This document shows, piece by piece, positions 26,924 to 35,551 of a stretch of DNA of 64,000 nt. Location: positions 36,403 to 100,402 of the forward strand of contig JBFWOB010000020.1 of NCBI GenBank assembly GCA_050250755.1, written 5' to 3'. Numbering within the stretch: position 1 is the stretch's first letter; each line of letters begins with the position of its first letter. The notes below the pieces were generated by a model. It saw only the letters and a program-made list of their open reading frames with translations. It ran no database searches and was not told where the DNA came from. Position numbers and translations under genes: made by a program. Origin of the DNA: Ga0077555 sp050250755. GTDB lineage: Bacteria; Pseudomonadota; Alphaproteobacteria; Rhizobiales; Hyphomicrobiaceae.

Positions 26924-27835
26924 TCCCGGCTCGCCCGGCACCACACTGGCGACGATCGAGCGGTCCAGCGCCTCGAAATCCTGATAGCCGATCAGCTCAT
27001 AGAGACGCTTGCGGGTCAGCATCCGATCGATCTGGGGCTTGGTCGTGTCGTCCTGGGCCAGCGCCGCATAAAAGCCCTCCATGGCTTTTGCTGCAATACG
27101 CAGCGAGGACACCGGCCAGATGACGATGCGCACGCCCGCTTCTTCCAGGGCTTCGGCGGACTCGAGAGGGGTGCGGCCGAACTCGGTCATGTTTGCCATC
27201 ACCGGCTTGGGCATGGCGGAGGCGAAGGCGCGGAATTGCTCGAGGCTCGTCAAGGCATCCGGAAATACGATATCAGCGCCGGCTTGGGCATACAGACGAC
27301 CGCGGGCGATCGCTCCTTGCAGCCCCTCGGAAGCAGCCGCGTCCGTTCGGGCGATGATGAGCATGCTTCGCGCGGCTCGCTTGGCCGCGGCGATTTTCGC
27401 AGCCATTTGGTCCGCCGGAATGAGAGACTTGTCGTTGAGGTGACCGCATTTCTTCGGGAGAATTTGATCCTCGATGTGTACCGCGGCAGCACCCGCGGTT
27501 TCGAGCTCGGCGACGAGCCGCATCGCGTTCAACGCCTCGCCGTAGCCTGTGTCCCCATCCACGATGAGCGGCAATCCGGTGGCGCGCGAAAGCGAGCGGA
27601 CAACCAGCAGCAGCTCCTCTTGCGTCATCATGCCGAGGTCTGGCAGCCCGAGGCTGGCCGTAACCGCGCCACCAGAGACGTAAAGCGCCTTGAATCCGGC
27701 TTCCCGCGCGATGAGACCGGCGAGCGCATTGTGGGCGCCGGGCGCCCTGACAATGCCGCCCTGCTCCAGCATGCGGCGGAGCTTTGCTCCTGCTGATTCG
27801 TTCAGGGGGCCGCCCCCGGTGAGCCAATCGGGCAT
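26918..27835 (-). CDS. prpB: Isocitrate lyase/PEP mutase family protein, methylisocitrate lyase-like
   Basis: A 305-residue PEP mutase/isocitrate lyase superfamily enzyme starting at ATG 27835 (MPDWLTGG), with gaggag upstream. It has the metal-site motif DGDTGYGEA, HIEDQILPKKCGHLNDKSLIP (catalytic Cys in KKCGH) and IARTDA. PrpB cleaves 2-methylisocitrate to pyruvate and succinate in the methylcitrate cycle. PrpC, PrpD and a PrpR regulator are not in the window, so a related role (oxaloacetate decarboxylase or dimethylmalate lyase) remains possible. It is divergent from the solute-binding protein gene. Confidence 0.8.
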   Translation of the reverse strand: MPDWLTGGGPLNESAGAKLRRMLEQGGIVRAPGAHNALAGLIAREAGFKALYVSGGAVTASLGLPDLGMMTQEELLLVVRSLSRATGLPLIVDGDTGYGEALNAMRLVAELETAGAAAVHIEDQILPKKCGHLNDKSLIPADQMAAKIAAAKRAARSMLIIARTDAAASEGLQGAIARGRLYAQAGADIVFPDALTSLEQFRAFASAMPKPVMANMTEFGRTPLESAEALEEAGVRIVIWPVSSLRIAAKAMEGFYAALAQDDTTKPQIDRMLTRKRLYELIGYQDFEALDRSIVASVVPGEPGA

Positions 27836-28107
27836 TCCATTCTCCTCTTCGCGTGTCAGCTTTGCCGGACTATAGATCCTGTCCGTTCGAATTCGTGCAC
27901 TGATCGGTCCCTTCGCGTTGACCGTATCAGCCGAACTTGCCATTACTTCCCCTGATCGACGGTGAGAGTACCGCAGCGGGCGAAACGTCGACGTTCTCCT
28001 CGAGCGACGGCCCCGTCCAATCCGGGACCTTTTCCGACCGCAACGTGGGTTGCCGGCGCCGGCGAAGGTGTTTCTGACCGACAACGCGATGGATGGTGAG
28101 AGCAAAT

Positions 28108-29709
28108 ATGCAATGGCAGTGGCGGACGAGGTTGCAAGCATTACTCCTCGCGGTCGGCACGTGCCTCACCTTTCTGAGTGCGCACGCCATCTCAGCGGCG
28201 GCTGAAGAGCCTTCTCGCCTCGTCATCGCGACCTCGTCGCCGTTCGATACGCTCGATCCGCACTCGAGCCTCGATACGCGGCGCGCCGATGTGCGCCTGC
28301 AGCTCTATGACGGTCTCTTTCGCTGGCAAGGGTCGCCGCTGCGGATCGCTCCGTGGCTGGCGGAATCCTACACTGTTTCGGAAGACGGCCGCACGTTTCG
28401 CTTCTCGCTGCGCAAAGACGCACGCTTTCACGATGGCCGCGAGGTGCGTGCTGGCGACGTTGTCTATTCCATCGAACGCGTGTTGGCTTTGAAGCGCGGG
28501 TTGGCACCGCTCCTCGGAGGGCTCGTTGCGCCTGGATCGACGAAAGTCATCGATGCCAACACGGTTGAATTCAGCCTTAACCGCGCCTCGCCGCTTTTCC
28601 TTGCCCTGCTTCCCGAGCTCTCAATCGTCAACGCCGAGCTCTTGAAGGCGAACGAAATCAACAACGATTGGGGAAGAGGCTGGCTGCAGAGCAATGATGC
28701 CGGTTCCGGCGGCTATGCTTTCAAGCGGCGCACGCCGGCAGGGTCGATCGTTGCCTCTCGCTTCGCCGAGCACTGGAACACGAGTTGGCCAGCGCGGCCC
28801 ATCGCGGAGGTTGAGTGGCGACCGATGCTCGATCCTGAAGCACGCATCGCGGCATTCACTCGCGGCGATGTGCAGGTTCTGCAGGGAACGTATCTGCCGA
28901 GCACCCTGAAGCAATTCCAACAGTCCAAAGACGCCTCGATCTTGGTGAGCGACAGCCCTCGGGCCTTTGTCGGTCTCCTGCAGGCTTCACGGGAACCCAT
29001 GAAGTTGCCCGGCTTCCGCAAGGTGCTGGCTCAGGCATTCGATGCCGAGTGGTTCATCAAAAGCACGCTTGGCGATGGCGCTACGCCGCTCGCAATTCCG
29101 ATACCTCCGACGCTCGGCTCACCACCCGACGGTTTCAAGCGTCCAACCTACGATCTCGCCGCTGCGAGCGACGGTTTGGCTGCGCTCAAACTGCAGACCA
29201 CCAAGGAGCTGACTATCGGCGCGATCGCGGGCGAACCGGCTTCGGAGCGTGCCGCCATCATCATGCTGGATGGCCTCGTGAAGCTTGGTCTTCCGGCACA
29301 CATCGTCTCTGAGCCATGGCCGGTCGTCGCGAACCGCATGCGCGATGAAAAGCAGATGTATGACATTCTGTTTTTATGGCGGGGCACGCGCTATCTCGAT
29401 GCAAACAACTGGATCGGAGAGATGTTCGATTGCGATCTCTTCGGCGCCGGAAACGCGAGCTGGCATTGCAATCGGGACGCCGACCGCTTGATCAAGGAAG
29501 CTCGCGGCTTGTCGGATCCGAAGCTGCGGCGACAGGGCTTCGAGAAAGCCGCAGCCTTGCTCGCCGAGGAACATGCGGCACTATTCGTGGCCTCGGCCAA
29601 GCGCCCGATCATTCATTCCAAAGCTGTCAAAGGACTTCAGATCTCGCCCGTCGGCGAGGCCCTCGAGGTGCGCCCGGCAACGATCGAACGCGCGGGTGGC
29701 GCTCAGTGA
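28108..29709 (+). CDS. ABC transporter substrate-binding protein, family 5 (peptide/nickel type)
   Basis: A ~533-residue exported protein with a signal peptide (hydrophobic LLLAVGTCLTFLSAHAIS, cleavage near AAA-EEP). The mature part has family-5 solute-binding hallmarks: TLDPHSSLDTRRADVRLQLYDGLFRW, AESYTVSEDGRTFRFSLRKDARFHDGREVRAGDVVYSIERVL and a C-terminal IGEMFDCDLFG segment. It captures peptides, opines, nickel complexes or similar in the periplasm. No permease or ATPase gene is adjacent, so it is an orphan or pairs with a transporter elsewhere. An ATG at 28093 is an alternative start. A perfect 14-bp hairpin follows. Confidence 0.85.
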   Translation: MQWQWRTRLQALLLAVGTCLTFLSAHAISAAAEEPSRLVIATSSPFDTLDPHSSLDTRRADVRLQLYDGLFRWQGSPLRIAPWLAESYTVSEDGRTFRFSLRKDARFHDGREVRAGDVVYSIERVLALKRGLAPLLGGLVAPGSTKVIDANTVEFSLNRASPLFLALLPELSIVNAELLKANEINNDWGRGWLQSNDAGSGGYAFKRRTPAGSIVASRFAEHWNTSWPARPIAEVEWRPMLDPEARIAAFTRGDVQVLQGTYLPSTLKQFQQSKDASILVSDSPRAFVGLLQASREPMKLPGFRKVLAQAFDAEWFIKSTLGDGATPLAIPIPPTLGSPPDGFKRPTYDLAAASDGLAALKLQTTKELTIGAIAGEPASERAAIIMLDGLVKLGLPAHIVSEPWPVVANRMRDEKQMYDILFLWRGTRYLDANNWIGEMFDCDLFGAGNASWHCNRDADRLIKEARGLSDPKLRRQGFEKAAALLAEEHAALFVASAKRPIIHSKAVKGLQISPVGEALEVRPATIERAGGAQ

Positions 29710-29712
29710 CCG

Positions 29713-29747
29713 AAACACGGTAGCGCCGATGATGCGCTACCGTGTTT
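29713..29747. terminator. Perfect 14-bp hairpin between convergent genes
   Basis: aaacacggtagcgc (29713-29726) pairs fully with gcgctaccgtgttt (29734-29747) around a 7-nt loop, starting 3 bp after the stop of the solute-binding protein. A and T ends make it work in both directions; the convergent acyl-CoA dehydrogenase gene ends at 29793. Confidence 0.8.
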
Positions 29748-29792
29748 GAATGTGTCTTGAGACGCTTGGGCGCGAGCGTCAATGTCGTTCGA

Positions 29793-30929
29793 TCAGGCCG
29801 CTTTTTGATTGCCGGACAATTGGCGGAGATACCATTCGCCATCGCCGAACAGCGTCTCACATATCGTCAGCCTCTTATAATAATGGCCGATCGACAGTTC
29901 GTCGGTCATGCCCATGCCGCCGTGAAGCTGGATGCCTTGACCGCCGACGAAGCGAGCCGACTGGGCCGTCTTGACCTTCGCCATCCAGACCATCCGCTGG
30001 GCATCCGGCGCGTCATCGTCGAGGGCTTGCAGCGCGGCATGAACGATCGCCCGCGCCTCCTCGGTCGAAACGCTCATATCGACGAGGCGATGCTGCAACA
30101 CCTGGAACTTCGACAGCGGCTGACCGAACTGCTGACGCGTTTTCAGATATTCGACCGTCTGATCGGTCACGGCCGCCATCGCCCCAACAGCTTCGGCACA
30201 CGCGGCGATCACAGCCCGGTCGATGAGCTTATCCACGACTGGCGTCAGATCCTTGTCGCCGTCGCCGAGGCGAGCGGTGGCATCGAGCTTTACGCCATCG
30301 AACCGCACCGCAGCTCCTTGACGCCCGTCGAGAGCGGGGGCTGGAAGCACGGCGACACCGGGTGCTGTGCGCGGAACCAGGAACAGGCCGAGAGGGCCGG
30401 TGTCCGAGCCGATGCGCGCCGAGACTACGAGCAGATCAGCGGCGTGTGCATGGAGGGCGAACGTCTTCTCCCCCTTCAGGGTGTAGCCGGCGCCGTCCTT
30501 GGTCGCGATCGTCTTCACATAATCCCGCGCGTAGCCGCCGCCGGGCTCGCTATGACAGAATGCAAGGATCAGATCGCCCGTCGCAATTTGTGACAATAGC
30601 TCTCGTTGCTTTGCGTTGCCGGCCAGCTCGATCGCACCGGCGCCCAGTACGACCGTTCCGATCAGCGGCTCGAGCAGGATGAAGCGCCCTGCTCCCGCCA
30701 TGACGATACCCAACTCCGTCATGCCACCGGCGGAGCCGCCAGCTTCCTCGGGGAGGGAGATGCCGAGCCAGCCCATATCGGCAAACTGCTTCCATTCGGC
30801 CCTTCCGAAACCTTCGCCGCCCGGGGCGCGGGCGAGCTTCTTCCAGTGCTCGAACGAGTACTTGTCGGTGAGCAGCTCCTGCAGGCTGTCGTTGAGCTGC
30901 TGGCGCTCTTCGCTGGAGAGAGATGGCAT
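29793..30929 (-). CDS. Acyl-CoA dehydrogenase family protein
   Basis: A 378-residue flavoprotein with the three-domain acyl-CoA dehydrogenase layout: helical N-terminus (WKQFADMGWLGISLPEEAGG), beta middle (LILAFCHSEPGGGYARDYVKTIAT) and C-terminal helical domain (RQQFGQPLSKFQVLQHRLVDM, then IQLHGGMGMTDELSIGHYYKRL). It oxidises an acyl-CoA alpha-beta bond with FAD, passing electrons to ETF. It pairs with the next acyl-CoA dehydrogenase, 10 bp upstream. Such two-gene arrangements often form alpha2beta2 heteromers acting on bulky substrates (steroid side chains, cyclic acids); that is inference. Confidence 0.9.
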   Translation of the reverse strand: MPSLSSEERQQLNDSLQELLTDKYSFEHWKKLARAPGGEGFGRAEWKQFADMGWLGISLPEEAGGSAGGMTELGIVMAGAGRFILLEPLIGTVVLGAGAIELAGNAKQRELLSQIATGDLILAFCHSEPGGGYARDYVKTIATKDGAGYTLKGEKTFALHAHAADLLVVSARIGSDTGPLGLFLVPRTAPGVAVLPAPALDGRQGAAVRFDGVKLDATARLGDGDKDLTPVVDKLIDRAVIAACAEAVGAMAAVTDQTVEYLKTRQQFGQPLSKFQVLQHRLVDMSVSTEEARAIVHAALQALDDDAPDAQRMVWMAKVKTAQSARFVGGQGIQLHGGMGMTDELSIGHYYKRLTICETLFGDGEWYLRQLSGNQKAA

Positions 30930-30939
30930 GTATCAGTCC

Positions 30940-32148
30940 TCAGAGTCCCAGTGCGCCCTTGGCGATGATATTCTTCTGCACTTCGCTCGAGCCGCCATAA
31001 ATGGTGGCCGCGCGGCGATAGAGGTGCTCGTAGATGACGTCTGCCGAAGATTCCGGCCCGAGCACTTCGCCGTTCCAACCGGCGTGAAGCGCTTCGCTCT
31101 GGTAGACCATTCCGTGACGGCCCAGCACATCGATGCCGGTCTGGAGAATGGCCTGCTGTAGTTCCGTACCGCGCAGCTTGAGCGCCGCAGCTCCCATCAG
31201 TGACGGTGCGCCGTCCTGTCGTGCGGCTGCGAGCTGATCGGACATCAGCGCCTTGACGGTTGCGAGCCCGACCTCGAGCTCCGCCATGCGTCGTTTCATC
31301 ATCGGGTCTTCGGCCAAGCTTTGGCCGCCCTCGCGGGTTTGCGAGGCAAGCGCGCGGATCTGCTCGATGCTGGCCTCGACCTTGGCGATATCGACGTTAC
31401 CGACGCGCTCGTTCGCGAGCAGGAACTTCGCGTAGGTCCAGCCCTTATTCTCCTCGCCGATCCGGTTGGCAATCGGCACGCGGACGTTATCGAAGAACAC
31501 CTCGTTGAGATGGTGACCGAGCGTGATGCCGATGATTGGACGCACTGTGATGCCCGGCGTCTTCATGTCGATGAGCAGGAACGAGATGCCTTCCTGCTTC
31601 TTGGCTTTCTGATCAGTCCTGACGAGGGCAAAAATCCAGTCGGCCCAATGCGCCATCGAAGTCCAGATCTTTTGGCCATTGACGACGTAGTGGTCGCCAT
31701 CCCGATCGGCGCGTGTCTTGAGGCTTGCGAGGTCCGAACCGGCTCCAGGCTCGGAGTAGCCCTGGCACCACCAGACGTCATTCTTGATGATCCCGGGAAT
31801 GTGCTGCTTCTTCTGCTCTTCAGTGCCGAACGCATTGATGACCGGCCCGGCCATCGTCGGCCCAAACGACAGCAAAGGCGGAGCGCCAGCTCGACCGAGC
31901 TCTTCCAGGAAGGCAAGATGCTGCGCCGGCGCCCAGCCCAATCCTCCATGCTCCTTGGGCCACTTGCCCGTCAGCCAGCCTTTGGTGCCGAGGCGCTTCA
32001 GCCACTCGTCGTATTCCTGCTTCTCGAGATGCTGCCCCGTCGCCTGCTTGCGCTTTATAACCTCGGGAAGCTCCCGCTCGCAGAATGCGCGGACCTCGGA
32101 ACGAAATTGATCGAGCGACGTGTCGTGCTCGACGGTTCGAATGAACAT
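30940..32148 (-). CDS. Acyl-CoA dehydrogenase family protein
   Basis: A 402-residue acyl-CoA dehydrogenase from ATG 32148 (MFIRTVEHDTSLDQFRSEVRAFC), with gaggaag upstream. Middle domain VWWCQGYSEPGAGSDLASLKTRADRDGDHYVVNGQKIWTS is a textbook flavin- and substrate-binding segment; the C-terminus carries GSSEVQKNIIAKGALGL. The downstream partner begins 10 bp after its stop. It is probably the larger subunit of a heteromeric FadE-type enzyme for side-chain or branched acyl-CoA oxidation; substrate unknown. Divergent from the GTPase operon. Confidence 0.92.
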   Translation of the reverse strand: MFIRTVEHDTSLDQFRSEVRAFCERELPEVIKRKQATGQHLEKQEYDEWLKRLGTKGWLTGKWPKEHGGLGWAPAQHLAFLEELGRAGAPPLLSFGPTMAGPVINAFGTEEQKKQHIPGIIKNDVWWCQGYSEPGAGSDLASLKTRADRDGDHYVVNGQKIWTSMAHWADWIFALVRTDQKAKKQEGISFLLIDMKTPGITVRPIIGITLGHHLNEVFFDNVRVPIANRIGEENKGWTYAKFLLANERVGNVDIAKVEASIEQIRALASQTREGGQSLAEDPMMKRRMAELEVGLATVKALMSDQLAAARQDGAPSLMGAAALKLRGTELQQAILQTGIDVLGRHGMVYQSEALHAGWNGEVLGPESSADVIYEHLYRRAATIYGGSSEVQKNIIAKGALGL

Positions 32149-32506
32149 GGGCTTCCTCTGTTTCCGTCGTTCTTGTGCGCCTATCACAAGACGCTAAAAG
32201 CCACGGGCGCGGTTGGCAATGCCTCACCTGACCGGCATCAGCTCGGGCGCGAACGATCATCCCAGCACGCGGGCCTTCCGAACGCGATTTTCAAGACTAG
32301 CGAGCAGAGGCCGCGCGAGCCATCGCCTCTTTATGCTCAAAGATCCCTTTAGAAAAAAGGTAAACACCCTTTCCTCAGTCTCGAAAACTGTACTTGCAGG
32401 CGGAAATTCTCTTTTGATCTTGAACACGCTATCATGCGGGCGAAACTCGGGAGGCCGGGCGGCGCGTGTTATCCGGCGCCGCCAATGAACGATTGGGACT
32501 TGTGTT
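32149..32506. other. Divergent promoter region upstream of the GTPase/OmpA operon (358 bp)
   Basis: No gene is seen. The stretch ~32330-32440 is noticeably richer in A and T than its surroundings and includes runs such as ttagaaaaaagg and ttctcttttgatcttg, so it is the likeliest site for the promoter of the plus-strand operon. I cannot assign -35/-10 boxes with confidence. The left end contains the ribosome-binding site of the minus-strand acyl-CoA dehydrogenase. Confidence 0.4.
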
Positions 32507-32815
32507 ATGAGTACGTCACCCTACAGCGACAAGCGTAACGGAACGGCTGGCGTCGAACCGTTCGACGATAAGATGCAGCAAATTCGCGAATTGCTGTTCG
32601 GCGAGTTCAAAAGAGACAGCGACGCGCGGGTGGCATTGATCGAGGCGCGGGTTCGGGAGCTCGAGCAGCAGATGCATCGGCGCCTCGAAGCGCTACAGGC
32701 CAGCATCGACACGCTCTCGCGCGATGTGACGGCTGACCGTAAGCGGTCGTTGGAGCAACTCGCGCAAAACATCTCCGAGCTTGGAGATCGCGTTCGCCGT
32801 ATCGGGACCGAATAA
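32507..32815 (+). CDS. Small coiled-coil protein, first gene of GTPase/OmpA operon
   Basis: A 102-residue soluble protein, mostly predicted alpha-helical coiled coil (residues ~20-95, heptad-like EARVRELEQQMHRRLEALQASIDTLSRD). Near its start it has the segment IRELLFGEF (26-34), which resembles LKALLFDRE (13-21) at the start of the OmpA-domain protein encoded next, suggesting a shared docking motif. No signal peptide or membrane segment. It lies 85 bp upstream of that gene and is likely the first gene of the operon. Function unknown; it could be an oligomerisation partner of the membrane protein. Confidence 0.75.
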   Translation: MSTSPYSDKRNGTAGVEPFDDKMQQIRELLFGEFKRDSDARVALIEARVRELEQQMHRRLEALQASIDTLSRDVTADRKRSLEQLAQNISELGDRVRRIGTE

Positions 32816-32900
32816 GCGATTTCTCCGGTCTCCCGCACCAGCCGCATGTCGTCCGGCCCACGTCCTCGATTGCTCCGGATAGCCGATCACGAAGGCGGAG

Positions 32901-35042
32901 ATGTCTGATACCTCACCACAGGAGGCGGTCTCCCAGCTCAAGGCGCTTCTGTTCGACCGAGAAGCGCGTGAGCTCGATACGCTCAATCGCCGGCTCGCCG
33001 AAATGGACGTGCGGGCGGGGAGCGAGGAGCGGTTCCAGAAGGCCGTAGCCAGAGTCCTCGATGGCGCACTGAGGGATGCCGAGGTTACGCGGCACCGGGA
33101 ATTGTCCGATGCCCTGGCGCCCATGGTGCTGCGGACTCTACGCGTGGAGATGAAATCGGCCGAGATGCAGGACCAGATCGCGGGGGTCATGTACCCGCGC
33201 ATGGGCGAGATGGTTGCGCGGTACGTCTCCAGCGCCATCCGAGACATGATGCAGGAGATCAACCGCCGCCTCGAGGCGGGTCTCACGCACAATCGCTTCT
33301 TTCTCTGGATCCGAAGTCTCACGTCTGGCCGCAGCATGGCAGAGCTTGCCCTCGGTGCGACGCAGCGCCTGGAAGTGCAGGAGATTTATCTTGTGCGACG
33401 GGGCTCGGGCAGCCTCGTCCACCATTGGCGGCGCCCGGGAACGCCGGACGACGTCGGCGGCAACAATCGCGACACGCTGGTCAGCGGTTTTCTTGCCGCC
33501 ATCACGGCGCTGGCCGAGGAGGCGTTCGATGCCGCCAAGGAGAGCCTTCGGACGATTGATCTCGACGATCACAGGATCTATCTGCGCGGCTCTCCGGACT
33601 ACCTGCTGGCTGCAAAATGCGTCGGGAGCGCGCCTGCTGGCATCGATCGAAATCTCGATGCAGAGCTTGTCCGCGTCCTCGCGGACCATGCCGAGATCGA
33701 GCGCAAGGCCCCGTCAGGCGGACGCGACGTCGGGATGGTCGCGAGCCGAAACGCGTTACTTGCGGGTTTCTCCGAGCGCATCGAGGAAGCTGCACAAGAG
33801 CGGACTGCCGAAGTCTCGCGCGCTCACGGCGCGAGGACACTCAAGGTGCTTCTCTGGATGATCGGGCTGCCGCTCATCGCCTTCGCCGGCTGGTACTTCT
33901 ACGTCGGCTTCGTGACACAGTCCTTGCAGACCAGAGCGAACGGCGTGATCGCTGGTATTCCTGCCTTGAAAGGGTTTCCGGTGCGCGCCCATGTCGAGCG
34001 CGGCGGCCGACGCATGTGGGTGGCTGGCCTCGCACCCGACGAGGCTACACACCGCCTCGTTCTGAGCCAACTCAAGGACATTTCGCCGGACGCCGAGTTA
34101 TCGGATGCGATCGGTGTTCTGCCGAGGTCGGATGTGCAGGCGCGGCTCATCGCTGAAGGCTTCCGGCGCGCGGCGGAACGTGCGCAGCGCAAGCTCACGG
34201 CACTGGCTGCAGATCTCTCCGCTACGCGCAGTCGCATACAAGGATCTTCCGATAGCGCGGCCCTCGCCGACGCTGACAGCGCCGTTCAAATGGCGCTGGA
34301 AGGGCTTCGTCGACCGATGCCTGATGCAGAGGGAGGTCCTCCGGCCGCCCGTCTTCGAGGCGACTTCGACAAACTCGCGGAGGCCGCCAGCAAGCTTGCC
34401 CAACTCGCTGGATCGGATGCCTCGCCGCCTCAAACACCGCCTCAGGATGCAACCGAAAGTGCGGACGCCCTGGCTCTCGTCAGCGATCGCATTGGCGGCC
34501 TCATCGGCATGCTCGAGCAACGCCATGCGGTCGCGCCGATTACGAAGCGTCTCGACGATATGAGTGAATCCGTTGCCGCGCGGACGGCAGAGCTTCGCCA
34601 ACAAGCCGAGGCGCGCATCGCGGCTCTCGAGCAGCGCATTCGTGAGCTGCGCCCGGAACCCGCAACACCGCGCCAGCGGCTCGGGACATTTGTCCGCTCG
34701 CACGCCGTGTTCTTCTCGAATGACTCTCAGTATCGCGATCCAAGCGCGACCGGAAATTTGCTCAAGGACCTGGCGACCCTCGTGCGTGAGAGCGGAGCCA
34801 CGCTTCGTGTCGTCGGATACACGGACGAGGTCGGCACGGCAGCACGGAACTCGCCCTTGTCGCAGGCGCGAGCCGAGAAAGTCGTCGCGGACCTTGTCGC
34901 GCGCGGTGTGCCGCAGGGTCGTTTGATTGCGATCGGGCGTCTCAATAGCGCGCCTATCGCGGCAGGCAGCGGCGTCGAAAGTCCCAATCGCCGCGTGGAG
35001 TTCGAGCTCGCGTTCGACGGCGAGAAAGGCGGCGCGCCATGA
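32901..35042 (+). CDS. Inner-membrane protein with longin/roadblock-like cytoplasmic region and periplasmic OmpA domain
   Basis: A 713-residue protein without signal peptide. Residues 1-150 are helical and charged, with an LKALLFDRE motif at 13-21. Residues ~157-270 have a strand-strand-helix-strand-strand-helix order (VQEIYLVRRGSG, SLVHHW, long helix ~190-215, LRTIDLDD, HRIYLRGSPDYLLAAKCV) that looks like a longin/roadblock-type fold. A single membrane helix spans ~313-338. Residues ~341-405 are a BON-like module. A coiled coil runs ~412-590. The C-terminal OmpA domain (~596-713) keeps the peptidoglycan-binding Asp in GYTDEVG and Arg in LSQARA. It thus connects cytoplasm to cell wall. Its TGA overlaps the GTPase ATG by 4 bp. 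Confidence 0.85.
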   Translation: MSDTSPQEAVSQLKALLFDREARELDTLNRRLAEMDVRAGSEERFQKAVARVLDGALRDAEVTRHRELSDALAPMVLRTLRVEMKSAEMQDQIAGVMYPRMGEMVARYVSSAIRDMMQEINRRLEAGLTHNRFFLWIRSLTSGRSMAELALGATQRLEVQEIYLVRRGSGSLVHHWRRPGTPDDVGGNNRDTLVSGFLAAITALAEEAFDAAKESLRTIDLDDHRIYLRGSPDYLLAAKCVGSAPAGIDRNLDAELVRVLADHAEIERKAPSGGRDVGMVASRNALLAGFSERIEEAAQERTAEVSRAHGARTLKVLLWMIGLPLIAFAGWYFYVGFVTQSLQTRANGVIAGIPALKGFPVRAHVERGGRRMWVAGLAPDEATHRLVLSQLKDISPDAELSDAIGVLPRSDVQARLIAEGFRRAAERAQRKLTALAADLSATRSRIQGSSDSAALADADSAVQMALEGLRRPMPDAEGGPPAARLRGDFDKLAEAASKLAQLAGSDASPPQTPPQDATESADALALVSDRIGGLIGMLEQRHAVAPITKRLDDMSESVAARTAELRQQAEARIAALEQRIRELRPEPATPRQRLGTFVRSHAVFFSNDSQYRDPSATGNLLKDLATLVRESGATLRVVGYTDEVGTAARNSPLSQARAEKVVADLVARGVPQGRLIAIGRLNSAPIAAGSGVESPNRRVEFELAFDGEKGGAP

Positions 35043-35551
35043 TCACCAAGAAGCTGCTGCTCTTGGGCGAGATCGGGGTGGGCAAGACGTCGCTCGTCCG
35101 CCGGCTGGTGCATGACGAGTTGCCGAGCGATTACAGGGCAACGATGGGTGTCGACCTTTATCGCTACGAGGTAGATGGTATCGGCGACGGCAGCCGGCGG
35201 GCACTTGAGCTCGTGGTGTGGGATCTCGACGGCAATTATGGCCTCAGCATCTTCAAGCACACGTACAGCAAAGGTGCCTCCGGTGCTCTGATCGTTGGCG
35301 ATGTGTTGCGCTACACTACCCTCGAGCACATGACCGAATTAGCGGACGGGTTCATGGAGGCGATGCCAAGTCGCCAGTTCTCGTTCGTCGTCAACAAGCT
35401 CGACCTGATTGGTGAGCCCGACGCGACGCGCTTGCCGGAGAAGCTCCGCGCCACTCGTCACCCCATGGTCTGGACCAGTGCGATGACGGCACACAACGTC
35501 CTTACGGCATTCAGACAGGTGTCCGATGCAATCCTCCGCCGCGAAGGCTGA
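35039..35551 (+). CDS. Ras/Rab-like small GTPase
   Basis: A 170-residue single-domain G protein. G1 is GEIGVGKT (10-17), the switch I threonine is probably T35 (in YRATMGVDLY), G3 is WDLDGN (61-66), G4 NKLD (119-122), and G5 TSA (146-148). Length and order match Ras/Rab-type domains rather than translation GTPases. The G3 motif deviates from the usual WDTAGQ, with Asn at the catalytic glutamine position. There is no C-terminal cysteine for lipidation, so membrane contact would come from a partner. It overlaps the OmpA-domain gene by 4 bp and the kinase gene by 26 bp, which argues for tight co-expression. Confidence 0.9.
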   Translation: MITKKLLLLGEIGVGKTSLVRRLVHDELPSDYRATMGVDLYRYEVDGIGDGSRRALELVVWDLDGNYGLSIFKHTYSKGASGALIVGDVLRYTTLEHMTELADGFMEAMPSRQFSFVVNKLDLIGEPDATRLPEKLRATRHPMVWTSAMTAHNVLTAFRQVSDAILRREG

